From positions 1 to 64,000 of the forward strand of contig NZ_LR699554.1 of assembly GCF_902459535.1 (NCBI RefSeq): DNA of 64,000 nt. Direction: 5' to 3'. The notes under the pieces were generated by a model. It saw only the letters and a program-made list of their open reading frames with translations, was not told the DNA's origin and did no database searches. Below are positions 34,740-43,867 of the stretch, in pieces; within the stretch, counting starts at the first letter, position 1, and each line of letters opens with the position of its first letter. The stretch is from Paraburkholderia dioscoreae. GTDB taxonomy: Bacteria; Pseudomonadota; Gammaproteobacteria; Burkholderiales; Burkholderiaceae. The translations under genes were made by a program, and so were the position numbers.

Positions 34740-35650
34740 GCAAGTGCCTGCCGGTACGCGGTCGGCGCCACGCCGACGCTCTCGCGGAAGCGGTGGCTGA
34801 AATGGCTGGCGTTCGCGTAGCCGCATTGCTCGGCGACCTGCGCGAGCGGTAGCGTCGTAGTCCGTAACAACGTGCGGGCGCGTTCGAGCCGCTGCTGCGC
34901 GATCCACGCGGCGGGCGGCAGTCCGAACGAAGTACGGAACATGCGCGCGAGATGAAATTCCGACAACGCCGCTACGCCGGCCAGCTCACCAAGCGTAAGC
35001 GTCTGCGAAAGATGGCTTTCGATATAGTCGCGCAGCCGCCGGCGAGTCGCGACCGACAGACCGCCTTTGAGCGACGCGTCCGTGCGGCGCACGCCTTGGG
35101 CGCGCAACAGCAGACTCAGCACCTGATGCGCGGTCTCGTTGGTGCGCAGCAAGCCGTCGGGGTTCTCCCAGTCTTCATTCGCAAGCGATTGGCACAGACT
35201 GGCGATGCGGGCGTCTTCGAAATACGTGCGATCCGCGAGCGTCAGTTCGCGCGGCTCGCGGTCGAGTTCCTGAACGGCGCGCTGTGTGAAATGCTCGGGC
35301 AGGAAGTACAGATGCATGAAATGCATGTGCCCGCGTACCCACCAGCGTGATTCGTGATCGCCGGGCAGCGCGCAGAGCCGCGACGGCGCGCCGTAATGCC
35401 CCGGCATTTTCTGGCGCTCGGTGCGATAGCCGCCGTCCAGATAGCACGACAGCGTGTGATGGCCGGGCCGTTCATAGACGGTCTCGGCTTCTTCCGTGTC
35501 GCGCGTCCAGACGGCGATGGCCAGCCGGTCGCCGAGCCACGCGAACCGGTCCAGATTGGCGTTCGCGCTGCTCAGCGTGTGACACACCGACTGAAGGCCG
35601 AACGGCGTTTCAGTGGAGTGGGTCGCGGGAGCGGGCGGTCTGGTGTTCAC
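34733..35650 (-). CDS. AraC family transcriptional regulator
   Basis: 305 aa with a cupin-like N-terminal effector domain (HYGAPSRLCALPGDHESRWW) and a C-terminal AraC pair of helix-turn-helices (LTLGELAGVAALSEFHLARM, VAEQCGYANASHFSHRFRE). It is divergent from the EamA exporter gene across 157 bp, so it likely regulates that gene. Confidence 0.9.
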   Translation of the reverse strand: MNTRPPAPATHSTETPFGLQSVCHTLSSANANLDRFAWLGDRLAIAVWTRDTEEAETVYERPGHHTLSCYLDGGYRTERQKMPGHYGAPSRLCALPGDHESRWWVRGHMHFMHLYFLPEHFTQRAVQELDREPRELTLADRTYFEDARIASLCQSLANEDWENPDGLLRTNETAHQVLSLLLRAQGVRRTDASLKGGLSVATRRRLRDYIESHLSQTLTLGELAGVAALSEFHLARMFRTSFGLPPAAWIAQQRLERARTLLRTTTLPLAQVAEQCGYANASHFSHRFRESVGVAPTAYRQALAA

Positions 35651-35807
35651 GAAGCGTGCGAATACTTGTCATGACTGAATGAGCGCCAGTATACGATGGC
35701 CCGCGTGGGCGGCGTGCGGCTACTGAAATGTGCGCAATCCTGGACAAGTGCGGCCAGCCAGGCTGCGGCATAGTGAGCTCCCCATATTCGCTGTTGCAGG
35801 CCTGGCC

Positions 35808-36707
35808 ATGAATCTGTCGCTGTATATCTCCACCGTTCTGATCTGGGGCACCACGTGGATTGCCATCAAATGGCAACTGGGGGACGTGCCGCCGCCGGTG
35901 TCGATTGCCTGGCGCTTCTGGATCGCGGCACTGGTGCTGTTCGCGTTGCTACGTATCATGCGCCGGCCGATCTGGCCGCCGCGCGCCGCATGGCGATTCC
36001 TGGTTGCGCAAGGGTTGGCGCTCTTCTGCCTTAATTTCCTGTGCTTCTACTACGCAGAGCAGGTCGTGCCGAGCGGCCTCGTGGCGGTGGTGTTTTCCAC
36101 GGCGCCGCTGCTGAATTCGATCAACGGCCGCCTGTTCATGGGCCGGCCTTTGCAACCCACGGCGATCGCCGGGGCGTTGCTCGGGCTCGTCGGCATCGTG
36201 TGCCTGTTCGTTCAGCAGATGGCGGGACATCTCGGCGATCACGCCGCCTGGTTCGGTCTGGGAATCGCGTTTCTCGGAACCTTGTGCTTTTCGGCTGGCA
36301 ATCTGTTGTCGAGCCGGATGCAGTCGATGGGTTTGCACCCGTTCGCCACGAATAGCTGGGCGATGCTGATCGGCGCCGGCGTCCTGACGGTAGGCAGCGC
36401 ATTGGCAGGCTTTTCGTTCGCCGTCGAGCCGTCCGCGCGTTATCTCGGCGCGCTCGCCTATCTCGCGATTTTCGGCTCGGTGATCGGCTTTACGGCCTAT
36501 CTGATGCTGGTCGGGCGCATCGGACCCGAGCGCGCCGCTTACTGCACGGTGTTGTTTCCGATCGTGGCGCTGGCGGTATCGACGGTATTCGAGGGCTATC
36601 AGTGGTCCGCGCTGGCCGTGGTCGGCCTGTTGCTGGTGGTGGCCGGCAATCTGGTGGCTTTCGATCTCACGCGGCGTATCTTTGTGCGGCGCGTGCGCAC
36701 TTCCTGA
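35808..36707 (+). CDS. EamA/DMT superfamily transporter
   Basis: 299 aa with ten predicted transmembrane helices in two EamA repeats: LYISTVLIWGTTWIAIKWQ at the N-terminus and a second repeat from about residue 150 (FLGTLCFSAGNLLSSRMQSM). DMT transporters of this type export amino acids or other metabolites. ATG 35808 begins the first helix; the frame from 35730 adds a non-family leader. It is divergent from an AraC gene and convergent with a LysR gene. Confidence 0.87.
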   Translation: MNLSLYISTVLIWGTTWIAIKWQLGDVPPPVSIAWRFWIAALVLFALLRIMRRPIWPPRAAWRFLVAQGLALFCLNFLCFYYAEQVVPSGLVAVVFSTAPLLNSINGRLFMGRPLQPTAIAGALLGLVGIVCLFVQQMAGHLGDHAAWFGLGIAFLGTLCFSAGNLLSSRMQSMGLHPFATNSWAMLIGAGVLTVGSALAGFSFAVEPSARYLGALAYLAIFGSVIGFTAYLMLVGRIGPERAAYCTVLFPIVALAVSTVFEGYQWSALAVVGLLLVVAGNLVAFDLTRRIFVRRVRTS

Positions 36708-36735
36708 CGGGCATTGTTCCGCGCAAGGCGGCGCG

Positions 36736-37653
36736 CTAATCCGCGCCTATCCACTCGGGCCGCTTTCCGAGGCTGTCGAACACTTCGAGGATCGTCGCCT
36801 TCACCTTCTGCACGGCGTTGCTTAGCAATGCCGTGTCGTGCCAGCACAGCGACAGGTCGCGCGAAAACAGCGGGTGGTCGACCTTGGCGAGCTTGAGCTT
36901 GTGTTCATCGAGTTCGACGTGCGCCGCCGTCCACGGCAAGATCGTTACGCCGAGCTTTGCCATCACCGCGGCAAACAGCAGTGCGGTGGAACTGGCCTCG
37001 AACAGAATCTCGCAGGGCTGCCCGGCCTCGCGCAGCGCCCACTCCACGCGGCTGCGAATCGTATTCGGTGCGCTCGGCAGGATCAGCGGCATGCGCGCCA
37101 GTTCGGCGATCGGCACGGGCTCCTGCGGCATCGCAAATTCCGGCCACGCAATCAGATAGAGCGCTTCCGTCAGCAGCTTCTGCGAGGCGACGCCGCGTGT
37201 CTCGACGGCGTCGACGACCACGGCCAACTCCACCCGTCCGCCGCCGATCAATTTGGCGAGGTCCGCACTCGGCGCTTCGATCAACTCCAGCGCGATCCCC
37301 GGATAACGATCGCGAATCGTGCGCGCGAGGGGGATGGCGACCATGCGCGTCGTGCTCGACGGCATGGCGACCGACACTCTCCCTTGCGGCAACTCCGCGT
37401 CCTGACGCAACAGTTCACGCGTGCCGTCGGCTTGCCGTAGCAATTCGACGGCGTGCCGGTACAGCGTCTGCCCCGCCGCCGTGGGCGCGACGCCATGCAC
37501 GCTGCGCTCAAGCAGTTGCATGCCCAGATCGGTTTCCAGATTGCGCATCTGCTGGCTGATCGCGGGCTGTGCGATATGCAACGCCTCGCTCGCGCGCGTG
37601 ACGTTGCCGCACTCCACCACCTTCACGAAATACCGTAGTTGCCGCAGGTCCAT
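36736..37653 (-). CDS. LysR family transcriptional regulator
   Basis: 305 aa. The N-terminal winged helix-turn-helix (MDLRQLRYFVKVVECGNVTR, IAQPAISQQMRNLETDLG) and a type-2 periplasmic-binding-like effector domain (about 92-295) resemble the Nac/Cbl-like group. The start is put at ATG 37653, the usual MDLRQLRYFV start; ATG 37674 would add seven residues. It is divergent from the MFS/CoA-transferase/decarboxylase operon across about 175 bp, so it is the likely activator. Confidence 0.9.
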   Translation of the reverse strand: MDLRQLRYFVKVVECGNVTRASEALHIAQPAISQQMRNLETDLGMQLLERSVHGVAPTAAGQTLYRHAVELLRQADGTRELLRQDAELPQGRVSVAMPSSTTRMVAIPLARTIRDRYPGIALELIEAPSADLAKLIGGGRVELAVVVDAVETRGVASQKLLTEALYLIAWPEFAMPQEPVPIAELARMPLILPSAPNTIRSRVEWALREAGQPCEILFEASSTALLFAAVMAKLGVTILPWTAAHVELDEHKLKLAKVDHPLFSRDLSLCWHDTALLSNAVQKVKATILEVFDSLGKRPEWIGAD

Positions 37654-37828
37654 GCGCGTCGCTCGCTCCTTCATTCCATAACGAAATCCGATCGAGCTAG
37701 AGAAATATCATATTTTTCGATTATCGAGCGCGTTCTTATACTCAACTCACAAAAAACCGAAGCGTGCCCGCTCTGAACGGTGCGGCGCCGCTTCAGAACG
37801 GCCGGCTCACGCCGGCCAGGAGACAGGC

Positions 37829-39157
37829 ATGGCCAAAGTAATCGCTGCATCGACGCCGGCGCTCAAGCCCCGGCGCACGCCCCTGACCCGCGAGCAGATC
37901 GGCGGCTTCTGGGCGGTCTACTCCGGCTGGGTGATGGACGGCGTGGATTCGGTGATCTACGCGCTGGTGCTGGTCCCGGCGCTTGCCGAATTGCTGCCCG
38001 CTTCGGGGATTGCCGCCACGCCCGGCAACCTCGGCATGTACGGCTCGATCCTGTTTGCGCTGTTTCTGATCGGCTGGGGACTGTCGTTCATCTGGGGACC
38101 GCTCGCGGACCGCTTCGGACGGGTCAAGACGCTGGCCGCGAGCATCCTGATCTACTCGGTATTCACCGGCGCAGCGGCGTTTGCGCACAACGTCTGGGAG
38201 CTGGCCGCGTTCCGGCTGATTGCCGGCATCGGCGTGGGCGGCGAATGGGCGCTGGCCGGTACCTATGTGGCCGAAAGCTGGCCGGAGGATCGCCGCAAGA
38301 TGGGCGCCGGTTATCTGCAGACGGGCTACTACCTGGGGTTCTTCCTCGCTGCTTTGCTGAACTACACCATTGGCGCGACATACGGCTGGCGCGCGATGTT
38401 TCTGTGCGGCCTCGCGCCGGCATTGCTCGCGATTTTCACGGTGCTCAAGGTGAAGGAGCCGGGGCAGTGGCGCAAGGCCACGCACGGCATCGGGCAGACG
38501 AGCGCGCCGCCCGTGCGGGCTCGCCGGCCGTTGCTGGAAATCTTCGCGCCGGCGTATCGGCGTCGCACGCTGACTAGCGCGAGTCTCGTCGGCGTCGCGA
38601 TCATCGGTCTGTGGGCGGGTTCGGTCTACGAAGCGAGCGCGGTCGTGACACTGGCGACGCGCGCCGGCATCGGCCGCGTCGGGGCCGTGCATCTCGCGTC
38701 GATCGGGGCGGCGGTGCTGTCCGTGGGGACGATACTCGGCTGCCTTGCCGCGCCCTGGCTGGCGGAACGGCTCGGCCGCCGGCTCGCGCTCGGCGCTTAC
38801 TTTGCCGGCATGGCCGTGTCGATCGTGTTCGCGTTCGGCTGGGTTTTCTATCTGCCGAACGGACTCAACCTGTTCATGGTGTCGCTGCTGTTTCTTGGGT
38901 TTTTCGGCGGCAACTTCGCGATCTTCTCGTTGTGGCTACCCGAGCAATACCCGACGCGAATTCGCGCCACCGCGTTCGCCTTCAATGCGTCGGTGGGCCG
39001 CCTGCTCGGTGCCGGCGTCAACTTTCTGCTGGCCGCCGCGATTCACTGGCAAGGCTCGCTCGGCTTGCCGGTGGCGTGGACTGCGGCGGCCTTCGTGATC
39101 GGGCTGCTGATTCTGCCGTTCGCTATCGAGACGCGTCATCAGACGTTGCCGGAATAG
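37829..39157 (+). CDS. MFS transporter (metabolite:H+ symporter type)
   Basis: 442 aa, twelve transmembrane helices. The loop 2-3 motif is GPLADRFGRVKT and helix 4-5 has RLIAGIGVGGEWALAGTYVAESWPEDRR (quoted in part), typical of the organic-acid/aromatic-acid MFS groups. ATG 37829 follows CAGGAGA. It is the first gene of a three-gene operon with a class III CoA-transferase and a methylmalonyl-CoA-decarboxylase-like enzyme, so the substrate is probably a dicarboxylic acid. Confidence 0.87.
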   Translation: MAKVIAASTPALKPRRTPLTREQIGGFWAVYSGWVMDGVDSVIYALVLVPALAELLPASGIAATPGNLGMYGSILFALFLIGWGLSFIWGPLADRFGRVKTLAASILIYSVFTGAAAFAHNVWELAAFRLIAGIGVGGEWALAGTYVAESWPEDRRKMGAGYLQTGYYLGFFLAALLNYTIGATYGWRAMFLCGLAPALLAIFTVLKVKEPGQWRKATHGIGQTSAPPVRARRPLLEIFAPAYRRRTLTSASLVGVAIIGLWAGSVYEASAVVTLATRAGIGRVGAVHLASIGAAVLSVGTILGCLAAPWLAERLGRRLALGAYFAGMAVSIVFAFGWVFYLPNGLNLFMVSLLFLGFFGGNFAIFSLWLPEQYPTRIRATAFAFNASVGRLLGAGVNFLLAAAIHWQGSLGLPVAWTAAAFVIGLLILPFAIETRHQTLPE

Positions 39158-39198
39158 CACACCTCTTATCTGTCGTCGTCAATTCGCTGGAGAGTCGG

Positions 39199-40458
39199 AT
39201 GCAAGCGTTACAAGGAATCAAGGTCGTCGAGTTGAGCCGTGCGCTGTCAGGGCCGTTCTGTTCGATGGTGCTCGCCGATCTCGGCGCGGACGTCATCAAG
39301 GTCGAGCCGGGTCAGGGCGGCGATATGAGCCGGACCTGGGGACCGTTCGACCGCGGCGTGAGTACGTATTATCTGTCCTGCAACCGCAACAAGCGTGGAG
39401 TGTGCATCGACTTTCGCCATCCTGAAGGACTGGCCGCGATTCACCGTCTGATCGACGGCGCCGACGTGGTGATCGAAAACTTCAAGCCAGGCACCATCGA
39501 CAGCATGGGGCTCGGCTACGACGTGCTGAGCGCGCGCAATCCGGGTCTTGTGATGGGCAGCATCAACGCGTTCGGCGCGGAAGGTCCGATGAGCGGCTGG
39601 CCGGGTTTCGATCAGATCGCACAGGGCTATTCCGGCCTGATGAGCCTGACCGGTTTCGCCGATGGCGACCCCACGCGCACGGGCACCGCGATCGGCGATC
39701 TGAGTTCGGGCATGTGGCTCGCTATGGCGATTCTGGCCGCGCTGCTCGAACGTGAGCGGACCGGGCGCGGCCAGCATGTGAGCACGTCGTTGCTCGCGAG
39801 TCTGGTTGGGCTCTTGAGCGTGCATGGTCAGCGTTACCTGAGCCTTGGCGACGTGCCGCGCCGCACCGGCAATGCGCACGCGGTGATCGCGCCATACGGC
39901 GTGTTCGAGACCGCTGACGGTCCGCTCAACCTCGCGCCGATCACGTCCGATATGTGGCTGCGGTTGTGCCAGTTGCTCGATCTGCCTGGATTGCCGGACG
40001 ATCCGCGCTTCGTGACCAATGAAGCGCGTGTCGCGCATCGTGACGAATTGAAGGCCGTGCTCGAAGCGCGTTTGAAGACCCGAGGAAAGCGGGAGTGGAC
40101 CGGGATGTTCATCGACGCGGGGCTGCCGGCCGGACCGATCAATACGCTCGACGAAGTGTTCAGCGACCCGCAGGTGCAGTATTGCCGACTCGTCGAGACG
40201 CTCGACCATCCGACGCTCGGCGCGTTGCGCCAGGTTGTGACGCCCGTGTCGGGTTCCGCTGCTTCGGACGGCGCGGCGCGGCACACGAGTCGTCATGCGC
40301 CGCCGCGCCTCGGCGAACATACCGTCGACGTGTTGCGCGAGGCGGGTTTCGACGCCGCGCAGATCGACGCGTTGCTTGCCGCAAAGGTCGTGCATCAGCT
40401 GGGCGGCTATCATTCGCTGGAGAAAGCCTCGGAACGCGCTGCGGGAGTCACACAATGA
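39199..40458 (+). CDS. class III CoA-transferase (CaiB/BaiF, formyl-CoA transferase type)
   Basis: 419 aa. Family signatures: LQGIKVVELSRALSGPFCSM at the N-terminus, LADLGADVIKVEPGQGGDM, and the nucleophilic Asp in DQIAQGYSGLMSLTG. These enzymes move CoA between a donor thioester and a carboxylate. Its ATG follows GGAGAG. The stop overlaps the next start (ATGA), so the acyl-CoA made here is probably handed to the decarboxylase-like enzyme encoded next. Confidence 0.92.
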   Translation: MQALQGIKVVELSRALSGPFCSMVLADLGADVIKVEPGQGGDMSRTWGPFDRGVSTYYLSCNRNKRGVCIDFRHPEGLAAIHRLIDGADVVIENFKPGTIDSMGLGYDVLSARNPGLVMGSINAFGAEGPMSGWPGFDQIAQGYSGLMSLTGFADGDPTRTGTAIGDLSSGMWLAMAILAALLERERTGRGQHVSTSLLASLVGLLSVHGQRYLSLGDVPRRTGNAHAVIAPYGVFETADGPLNLAPITSDMWLRLCQLLDLPGLPDDPRFVTNEARVAHRDELKAVLEARLKTRGKREWTGMFIDAGLPAGPINTLDEVFSDPQVQYCRLVETLDHPTLGALRQVVTPVSGSAASDGAARHTSRHAPPRLGEHTVDVLREAGFDAAQIDALLAAKVVHQLGGYHSLEKASERAAGVTQ

Positions 40459-41255
40459 GTACGACGCACCCTTCACCATTTACCGTCACAATCGATATCG
40501 TCGATGAACGGATCGCCCGCCTGACGTTCAGTCATCCTACGCGAAGGAATGCGCTCAGCGCCGAGTTGCTGCAGGCGCTCGACACGCGCCTCGTCGAACT
40601 CGCTGCGCGGCGCATACCCGTCGTGATACTGGGCAGCGGCGTCGGACAGGACGTCTGGAGCGCGGGTCACGATCTCGGCGAACTGGCGCACGACCGCGAT
40701 CCGATCGCCTACGGCAAGCCGCTCGAACAGGCGTTGCGCCGCGTGCGTGCGTATCCGGGCGTGGTGATCGCGATGGTGTCGGGTTCGGCGTGGGGCGGCG
40801 CGGTGGATCTGGCAATGAGTTGCGATCTCGTCGTCGCCGACGAGACCGCCCGTTTCGCAATGACCCCGGCGAACATCGGCTTGCCCTATACGACGAGCGG
40901 CTTGCTGCGGTTCTTCAACAACGTACCGATTCACGTGCTGAAGGAGATGTTCTTCACCGCGCAGCCGCTCGATGCGGCGCGTGCCGAGCGGTTCGGCGTG
41001 GTCAACCGGCTGGTCGGCAGCGACAGGCTGGAGGCAACGGCGCTCGACATGGCGCGTGGGATTGCCGGCAAGGCTCCGCTTGCGATTCAGGCGGTGAAGG
41101 AGCAATTGCGGATACTCGAGGACTTGCAGCCGCTGCCTGTGCAGGCGATGGAGCAGATCGCGGAGCTGCGGCGGCAGGCGTGCGAAAGTGCTGACTTCAG
41201 CGAAGGGTTGGCGGCGTTTTCGGAGAGACGGGCGGCAGTGTTCGGGGGAACGTGA
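40455..41255 (+). CDS. methylmalonyl-CoA decarboxylase-like crotonase
   Basis: 266 aa, enoyl-CoA hydratase fold, closest in my reading to E. coli ScpB. Shared landmarks are FSHPTRRNALS, VWSAGHDLGELAHDRDPIAYG, MVSGSAWGGAVDLAMSCDLV, and TPANIGLPYTTSG; E. coli has VFSAGHDI..., MVEGSVWGGAFEM... and TPVNLGVPYN.... The reaction would release CO2 from (methyl)malonyl-CoA. It is translationally coupled to the CoA-transferase gene (ATGA). An ordinary enoyl-CoA hydratase is the alternative, though the catalytic Glu pair of hydratases is not evident. Confidence 0.8.
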   Translation: MSTTHPSPFTVTIDIVDERIARLTFSHPTRRNALSAELLQALDTRLVELAARRIPVVILGSGVGQDVWSAGHDLGELAHDRDPIAYGKPLEQALRRVRAYPGVVIAMVSGSAWGGAVDLAMSCDLVVADETARFAMTPANIGLPYTTSGLLRFFNNVPIHVLKEMFFTAQPLDAARAERFGVVNRLVGSDRLEATALDMARGIAGKAPLAIQAVKEQLRILEDLQPLPVQAMEQIAELRRQACESADFSEGLAAFSERRAAVFGGT

Positions 41256-41328
41256 CATCGTTTGCCGATGCGCCGGTTGATTAAAAGGTGATGAATCAGA
41301 TTGGCACGGCCGCACTGGTGGCCGTTTG

Positions 41329-41345
41329 AGGTGAGTATTTTCGGG
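41329..41345 (-). repeat. remote iteron, single copy at a gene breakpoint
   Basis: AGGTGAGTATTTTCGGG, inverted relative to the origin array, 74 bp after the decarboxylase stop and just before the remnant of a binding-protein gene. Confidence 0.85.
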
Positions 41346-41378
41346 AGCTAAAAAAGCGGTAGAGGACGCCACAGCAAG

Positions 41379-41540
41379 ACGACGCTCGACCAGAACCCGC
41401 AACTCGCGCCGCAACTGAACGCATTGTCCGATGCGCTGAACAACGACACGATGCTTGAGATGAACAAGCAGGTCGACGTCGACGGCAAGCCGGTGCGCGA
41501 AGTCGCGGCGGAATTCCCGCGCACGCACAAGCTGCCCTGA
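41379..41540 (+). pseudogene. 3' remnant of an osmoprotectant (OpuAC/ProX-type) binding-protein gene
   Basis: Reading in frame to the TGA at 41538-41540 gives TLDQNPQLAPQLNALSDALN, then NDTMLEMNKQVDVDGKPVREVA and a short tail. This is the C-terminal end of glycine-betaine/carnitine/choline-binding proteins, usually about 300 aa. About 53 codons remain; the 5' part is absent and a stop lies in frame at 41349. It directly precedes the permease gene, where a binding-protein gene would be expected. Confidence 0.75.
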
Positions 41541-41555
41541 GCGGAGATTTTCACA

Positions 41556-42209
41556 ATGACTGTATTCGACTATCTATCGGCTAACTGGCCTGAATTGCTG
41601 CAACTCACGGCGCAACATGTATGGCTGGTGGGCATCGCGGTGGGCTGTGCGATTCTCGTCGGCGTACCCCTTGGTATCCTGATCAATTGGCATGAATGGC
41701 TTGCCGCGCCGCTGCTGAGCATTGCAACGGTGGTGCTGACCTTGCCTTCCATCGCGCTGTTCGGCTTGATGATTCCGGTGTTCTCGCGCTTCGGCCAGGG
41801 CATTGGCGCGGTGCCGGCGATTACCGCCGTGTTCCTCTATTCGCTGCTGCCCATCATGCGCAACACCTACCTCGCGCTGCGCAGCGTCGACGCCGGCATC
41901 AAGGAAGCGGGCATCGGCATCGGCATGACGGTGTGGCAACGGCTGCGCCTCGTCGATTTGCCGCTTGCCGTGCCGGTGATTCTCGGCGGCGTGCGTACTG
42001 CGGTGGTGATGAACATTGGCGTGATGACGATCGCCGCGGTAATCGGCGCCGGCGGTCTCGGCACGCTGATCATCCGCGCGATCGGCCAGAGCAGCATGAT
42101 GAAACTGTTGGTGGGCGCCGTGCTCGTGAGCGTGCTCGCGATTGTTGCGGACCTGCTGCTGCAAGCGCTGCAACGCTTGCTGACCCCGAGGGGAGTACAA
42201 AAGACATGA
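41556..42209 (+). CDS. osmoprotectant ABC transporter permease (OpuBB/YehW type)
   Basis: 217 aa, about six membrane helices with the permease EAA-type loop (DAGIKEAGIGIGMTVWQRLRLVDLPLAVPVIL, quoted in part). The small size and sequence match the inner-membrane subunit of quaternary-ammonium importers. It lies 15 bp after the binding-protein remnant and overlaps the ATPase start (ATGA). The permease itself looks intact, although both partner genes are damaged. Confidence 0.87.
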   Translation: MTVFDYLSANWPELLQLTAQHVWLVGIAVGCAILVGVPLGILINWHEWLAAPLLSIATVVLTLPSIALFGLMIPVFSRFGQGIGAVPAITAVFLYSLLPIMRNTYLALRSVDAGIKEAGIGIGMTVWQRLRLVDLPLAVPVILGGVRTAVVMNIGVMTIAAVIGAGGLGTLIIRAIGQSSMMKLLVGAVLVSVLAIVADLLLQALQRLLTPRGVQKT

Positions 42210-43409
42210 TCGAACTCGACAAACTGACCAAGACGTTTACTCAAAAAGACGGCCAGCAGGTGAAGGCCGTCGACTCGGTGAGCCACCACGGTGGGCGAAG
42301 GCGAAATCTGCGTATTTCTCGGCCCCTCGGGCTGCGGCAAGACCACCACGCTGAAGATGATCAACCGTCTGATCGCGCCGACCTCAGGCCGCGTGCTGAT
42401 CAATGGTGAAGACACGTCGGGTCTGAACGAAGTCGAATTGCGCCGTCACATCGGCTACGTGATCCAGCAGATCGGCCTGTTCCCGAATATGACGATCGAA
42501 GAGAACAGCACGGTTGTGCCGCGCCTGCTCGGCTGGGACAGGAAGCGTTGCCGCGAACGGGCCACGGAGTTGATGTCGATGGTCGCGCTCGAGCCGAAGC
42601 AGTATCTGAAGCGTTATCCGCGCGAACTGTCGGGTGGCCAGCAACAGCGCATCGGCGTGATTCGCGCGTTGGCCGCCGATCCGCCGGTCCTGTTGATGGA
42701 CGAGCCGTTCGGCGCGGTCGACCCGATCAATCGCGAGTCGATTCAGAACGAGTTCTTCCAGATGCAGCGTCAACTGAACAAGACGGTGATCATGGTGAGC
42801 CACGACATCGACGAGGCGATCAAGCTCGGCGATCGTGTGGCCGTGTTCCGCCGTGGCCAACTGGTGCAATACGATCATCCGGATACGCTGCTCGCGCATC
42901 CGCGCGACGAGTTCGTCGGCGCGTTCGTCGGTCAGGACAGCACGTTAAAGCGCCTCTTGCTGGTGAAGGCCGGCGACGCCGCCACGCACCCGGACACCGC
43001 CCGCGCCGATACGCCGGTGGCGCGCGCATTCCAGATGATGGACGACAGCGACAGCCGCTATCTGACCATTGTCGACGAGAAGCAGCAGGCGCTCGGCTAT
43101 GTGACGCGCCGCGCGGCGCGCACGGGCGAAGGCGTGTGCGGTGATCATCTGAGCGCGTTCAAGGCGACGGTCAGCGCGGACGAGAATCTGCGCATCGTGC
43201 TGTCGAAGATGTACCAGTTCAATTCGTCATGGATGCCGGTGCTGGACGGCGACGGCCGTTATGTCGGCGAAGTCACGCAGGATTCGATTGCGGACTATCT
43301 GAGCTCAGGCCGTTCGCGCAGGCAGACCGGTCAGCCTGCGATCGTCTCGCCCGCCGTCGCCGCAGCGGAGGCAGCCGCTGCGCAGGTTGCAACGGCTGAT
43401 CACGCGTGA
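42206..43409 (+). pseudogene. osmoprotectant ABC transporter ATPase (ProV/OpuCA type), frameshifted near the 5' end
   Basis: From ATG 42206 the frame reads MIELDKLTKTFTQKDGQQVK, AVDSVS, and then turns to nonsense. A second frame resumes at 42291 with GEGEICVFLGPSGCGKTTTL and stays open to 43409. The text GAGCCACCACGGTG fits one extra base relative to GAGCC(T)CACGGTG around 42282-42288. Downstream everything is intact: Walker A, signature LSGGQQQRIG, Walker B LLMDEPFGAVD, H-loop SHDIDEA, and two CBS domains in the C-terminal 110 residues. A GTG at 42291 could give a protein lacking the first 28 residues. It is a true mutation or a sequencing error. Confidence 0.8.
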
Positions 43410-43609
43410 AATCGGCGGGTGGGTCGAAGTGCGTGAGTACGCCGCCTCGCCTGAAGACGACGCCCGTGAGAAAATTCTGAGTTATCGATGGGCGCCTAAC
43501 GTCGCTCGCGTTCGCCCCGATCACGAATAGACGGCAACGCACGATCGGTATATAACGACGTGAAAGGACGGCTTGTTCACCAATGCATCAACAGGAGCGA
43601 AGTTTCATC
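43410..43609. other. intergenic, nothing recognised
   Basis: 200 bp between the ATPase and a small hypothetical gene; no hairpin with a T-run or promoter is clear. Confidence 0.35.
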
Positions 43610-43867
43610 ATGACGCAAGACGTAACGCCCAAACCGCCCACCGGCGACCGGCCCGAGTTGGAGCACCTCGACGCAGCGCTCAGCCATGTGGATCAGCAGG
43701 TATCTTCAGGCAGCATTGCAACCGGTGCCGCGAAGGGCATTCTATATAGCCTGATCGAAACGCTCGGCACGTTTGTCGGCGACCCCGATCTGCCAGAGCA
43801 CGCGCGCTCGGGTTACGAGGGATTGCTGGAAGCCGCTCGCGAATTACGCGCGAAGCTGGACCACTAA
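43610..43867 (+). CDS. small hypothetical protein
   Basis: 85 aa, acidic, soluble, mainly helical (ELEHLDAALSHVDQQVSSGS, ARSGYEGLLEAARELRAKLD). No family recognised. ATG 43610 is preferred because AGGAG lies upstream at 43593 (12-nt spacing); the in-frame ATG at 43583 has no binding site. Coding is supported by codon pattern and a plausible start only. Confidence 0.55.
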   Translation: MTQDVTPKPPTGDRPELEHLDAALSHVDQQVSSGSIATGAAKGILYSLIETLGTFVGDPDLPEHARSGYEGLLEAARELRAKLDH

